Shown here: in pieces, positions 5,027-5,109 of the stretch
Numbering within the stretch: the stretch's first letter is position 1
Layout of the letters: every line of letters begins with the position of its first letter
Source: Methanobacteriota archaeon
GTDB lineage: Archaea; Halobacteriota; Halobacteria; Halobacteriales; Halalkalicoccaceae
Reading direction: 5' to 3'
Length of the DNA: 5,109 bases
NCBI GenBank assembly: GCA_022561895.1
Contig: JADFQH010000231.1
Coordinates: forward strand, 1-5,109
Made by a program: the position numbers and the translations under genes
Notes under the pieces: generated by a model
Database searches by the model: none
What the model was told of the DNA's origin: nothing
The model's input: only the letters and a program-made list of their open reading frames with translations

Positions 5027-5109
5027 TCAGTACACCGCACTTTCGTCGAATCGCCCCTCGTAGAAGGGGTGGCGCGGATGGGTTGCCTCCATCCCCGAGA
5101 GCACGATCC
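5027..5109 (-). CDS. C-terminal fragment of an unidentified - strand gene
   Basis: An open - strand frame enters from the right edge and stops at TCA (5027-5029 on the + strand). It gives 26 residues beginning IVLSGMEATHPRHPFYEG and ending RFDESAVY. Codon third positions are mostly G or C, and the acidic, aromatic tail looks like a genuine haloarchaeal protein end. I do not recognise the family from this short piece. The gene continues beyond the window, and its stop is 4 bp from the stop of the convergent membrane hydrolase. Confidence 0.6.
   Translation of the reverse strand, partial: IVLSGMEATHPRHPFYEGRFDESAVY

Noticed and set aside
5054..5069. CCCCT/AGGGG hairpin downstream of the membrane hydrolase.
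   Set aside because: It lies inside the codons of the right-edge gene, has a 5-bp stem and no following T-tract.

Overview
The window looks like chromosomal DNA from a halophilic archaeon of the class Halobacteria; the genus cannot be told from sequence alone. The signs are GC-rich coding sequence, strongly acidic soluble proteins (the 117-residue protein at 3647-4000 has 27 Asp/Glu, 9 Arg and no Lys), almost no Shine-Dalgarno sequences, and archaeal TATA-like boxes 25-30 nt ahead of starts, as expected for leaderless or short-leader transcripts. Coding density is high, and I see no tRNA, rRNA, CRISPR array or insertion sequence.

Layout. Bases 1-38 may hold the last codons of a + strand gene that ends flush against the next gene. 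A Get3/ArsA-type P-loop ATPase lies at 39-1139 (-), with an unusual Met/Gly-rich insert made of 15-bp tandem repeats. A 269-bp divergent promoter region (1140-1408) separates it from a zinc-independent medium-chain (quinone-oxidoreductase-like) oxidoreductase at 1409-2431 (+). That gene converges, with a 38-bp gap, on a class I/II PLP aminotransferase at 2470-3570 (-). A 76-bp divergent region (3571-3646) holds a 16-bp inverted repeat and a near-palindromic TATA-like element. It leads to a two-gene + strand unit: an NTF2/SnoaL-fold protein (3647-4000) overlapping by 4 bp a stand-alone CinA C-terminal domain / PncC-type nicotinamide-nucleotide amidase (3997-4500). A YdjM/DUF457-type membrane metal-dependent hydrolase follows at 4534-5022 (+), probably from its own leaderless promoter. 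The C-terminus of an unidentified - strand gene enters from the right edge (5027-5109).

How they fit together. Most of these are single-gene transcription units typical of a haloarchaeal core or near-core region. The only clear operon is the NTF2-like/PncC pair, whose translational coupling hints that the small orphan protein works with NMN deamidation or pyridine-nucleotide repair. The Get3-like ATPase points to membrane-protein targeting rather than arsenite export, because the arsenite-binding cysteines are missing and no arsenic genes are nearby. I see no convincing new multi-gene system. The best leads are the Met/Gly repeat insert in the Get3-like ATPase, the inverted repeat at the aminotransferase promoter, and the coupled NTF2-PncC pair.
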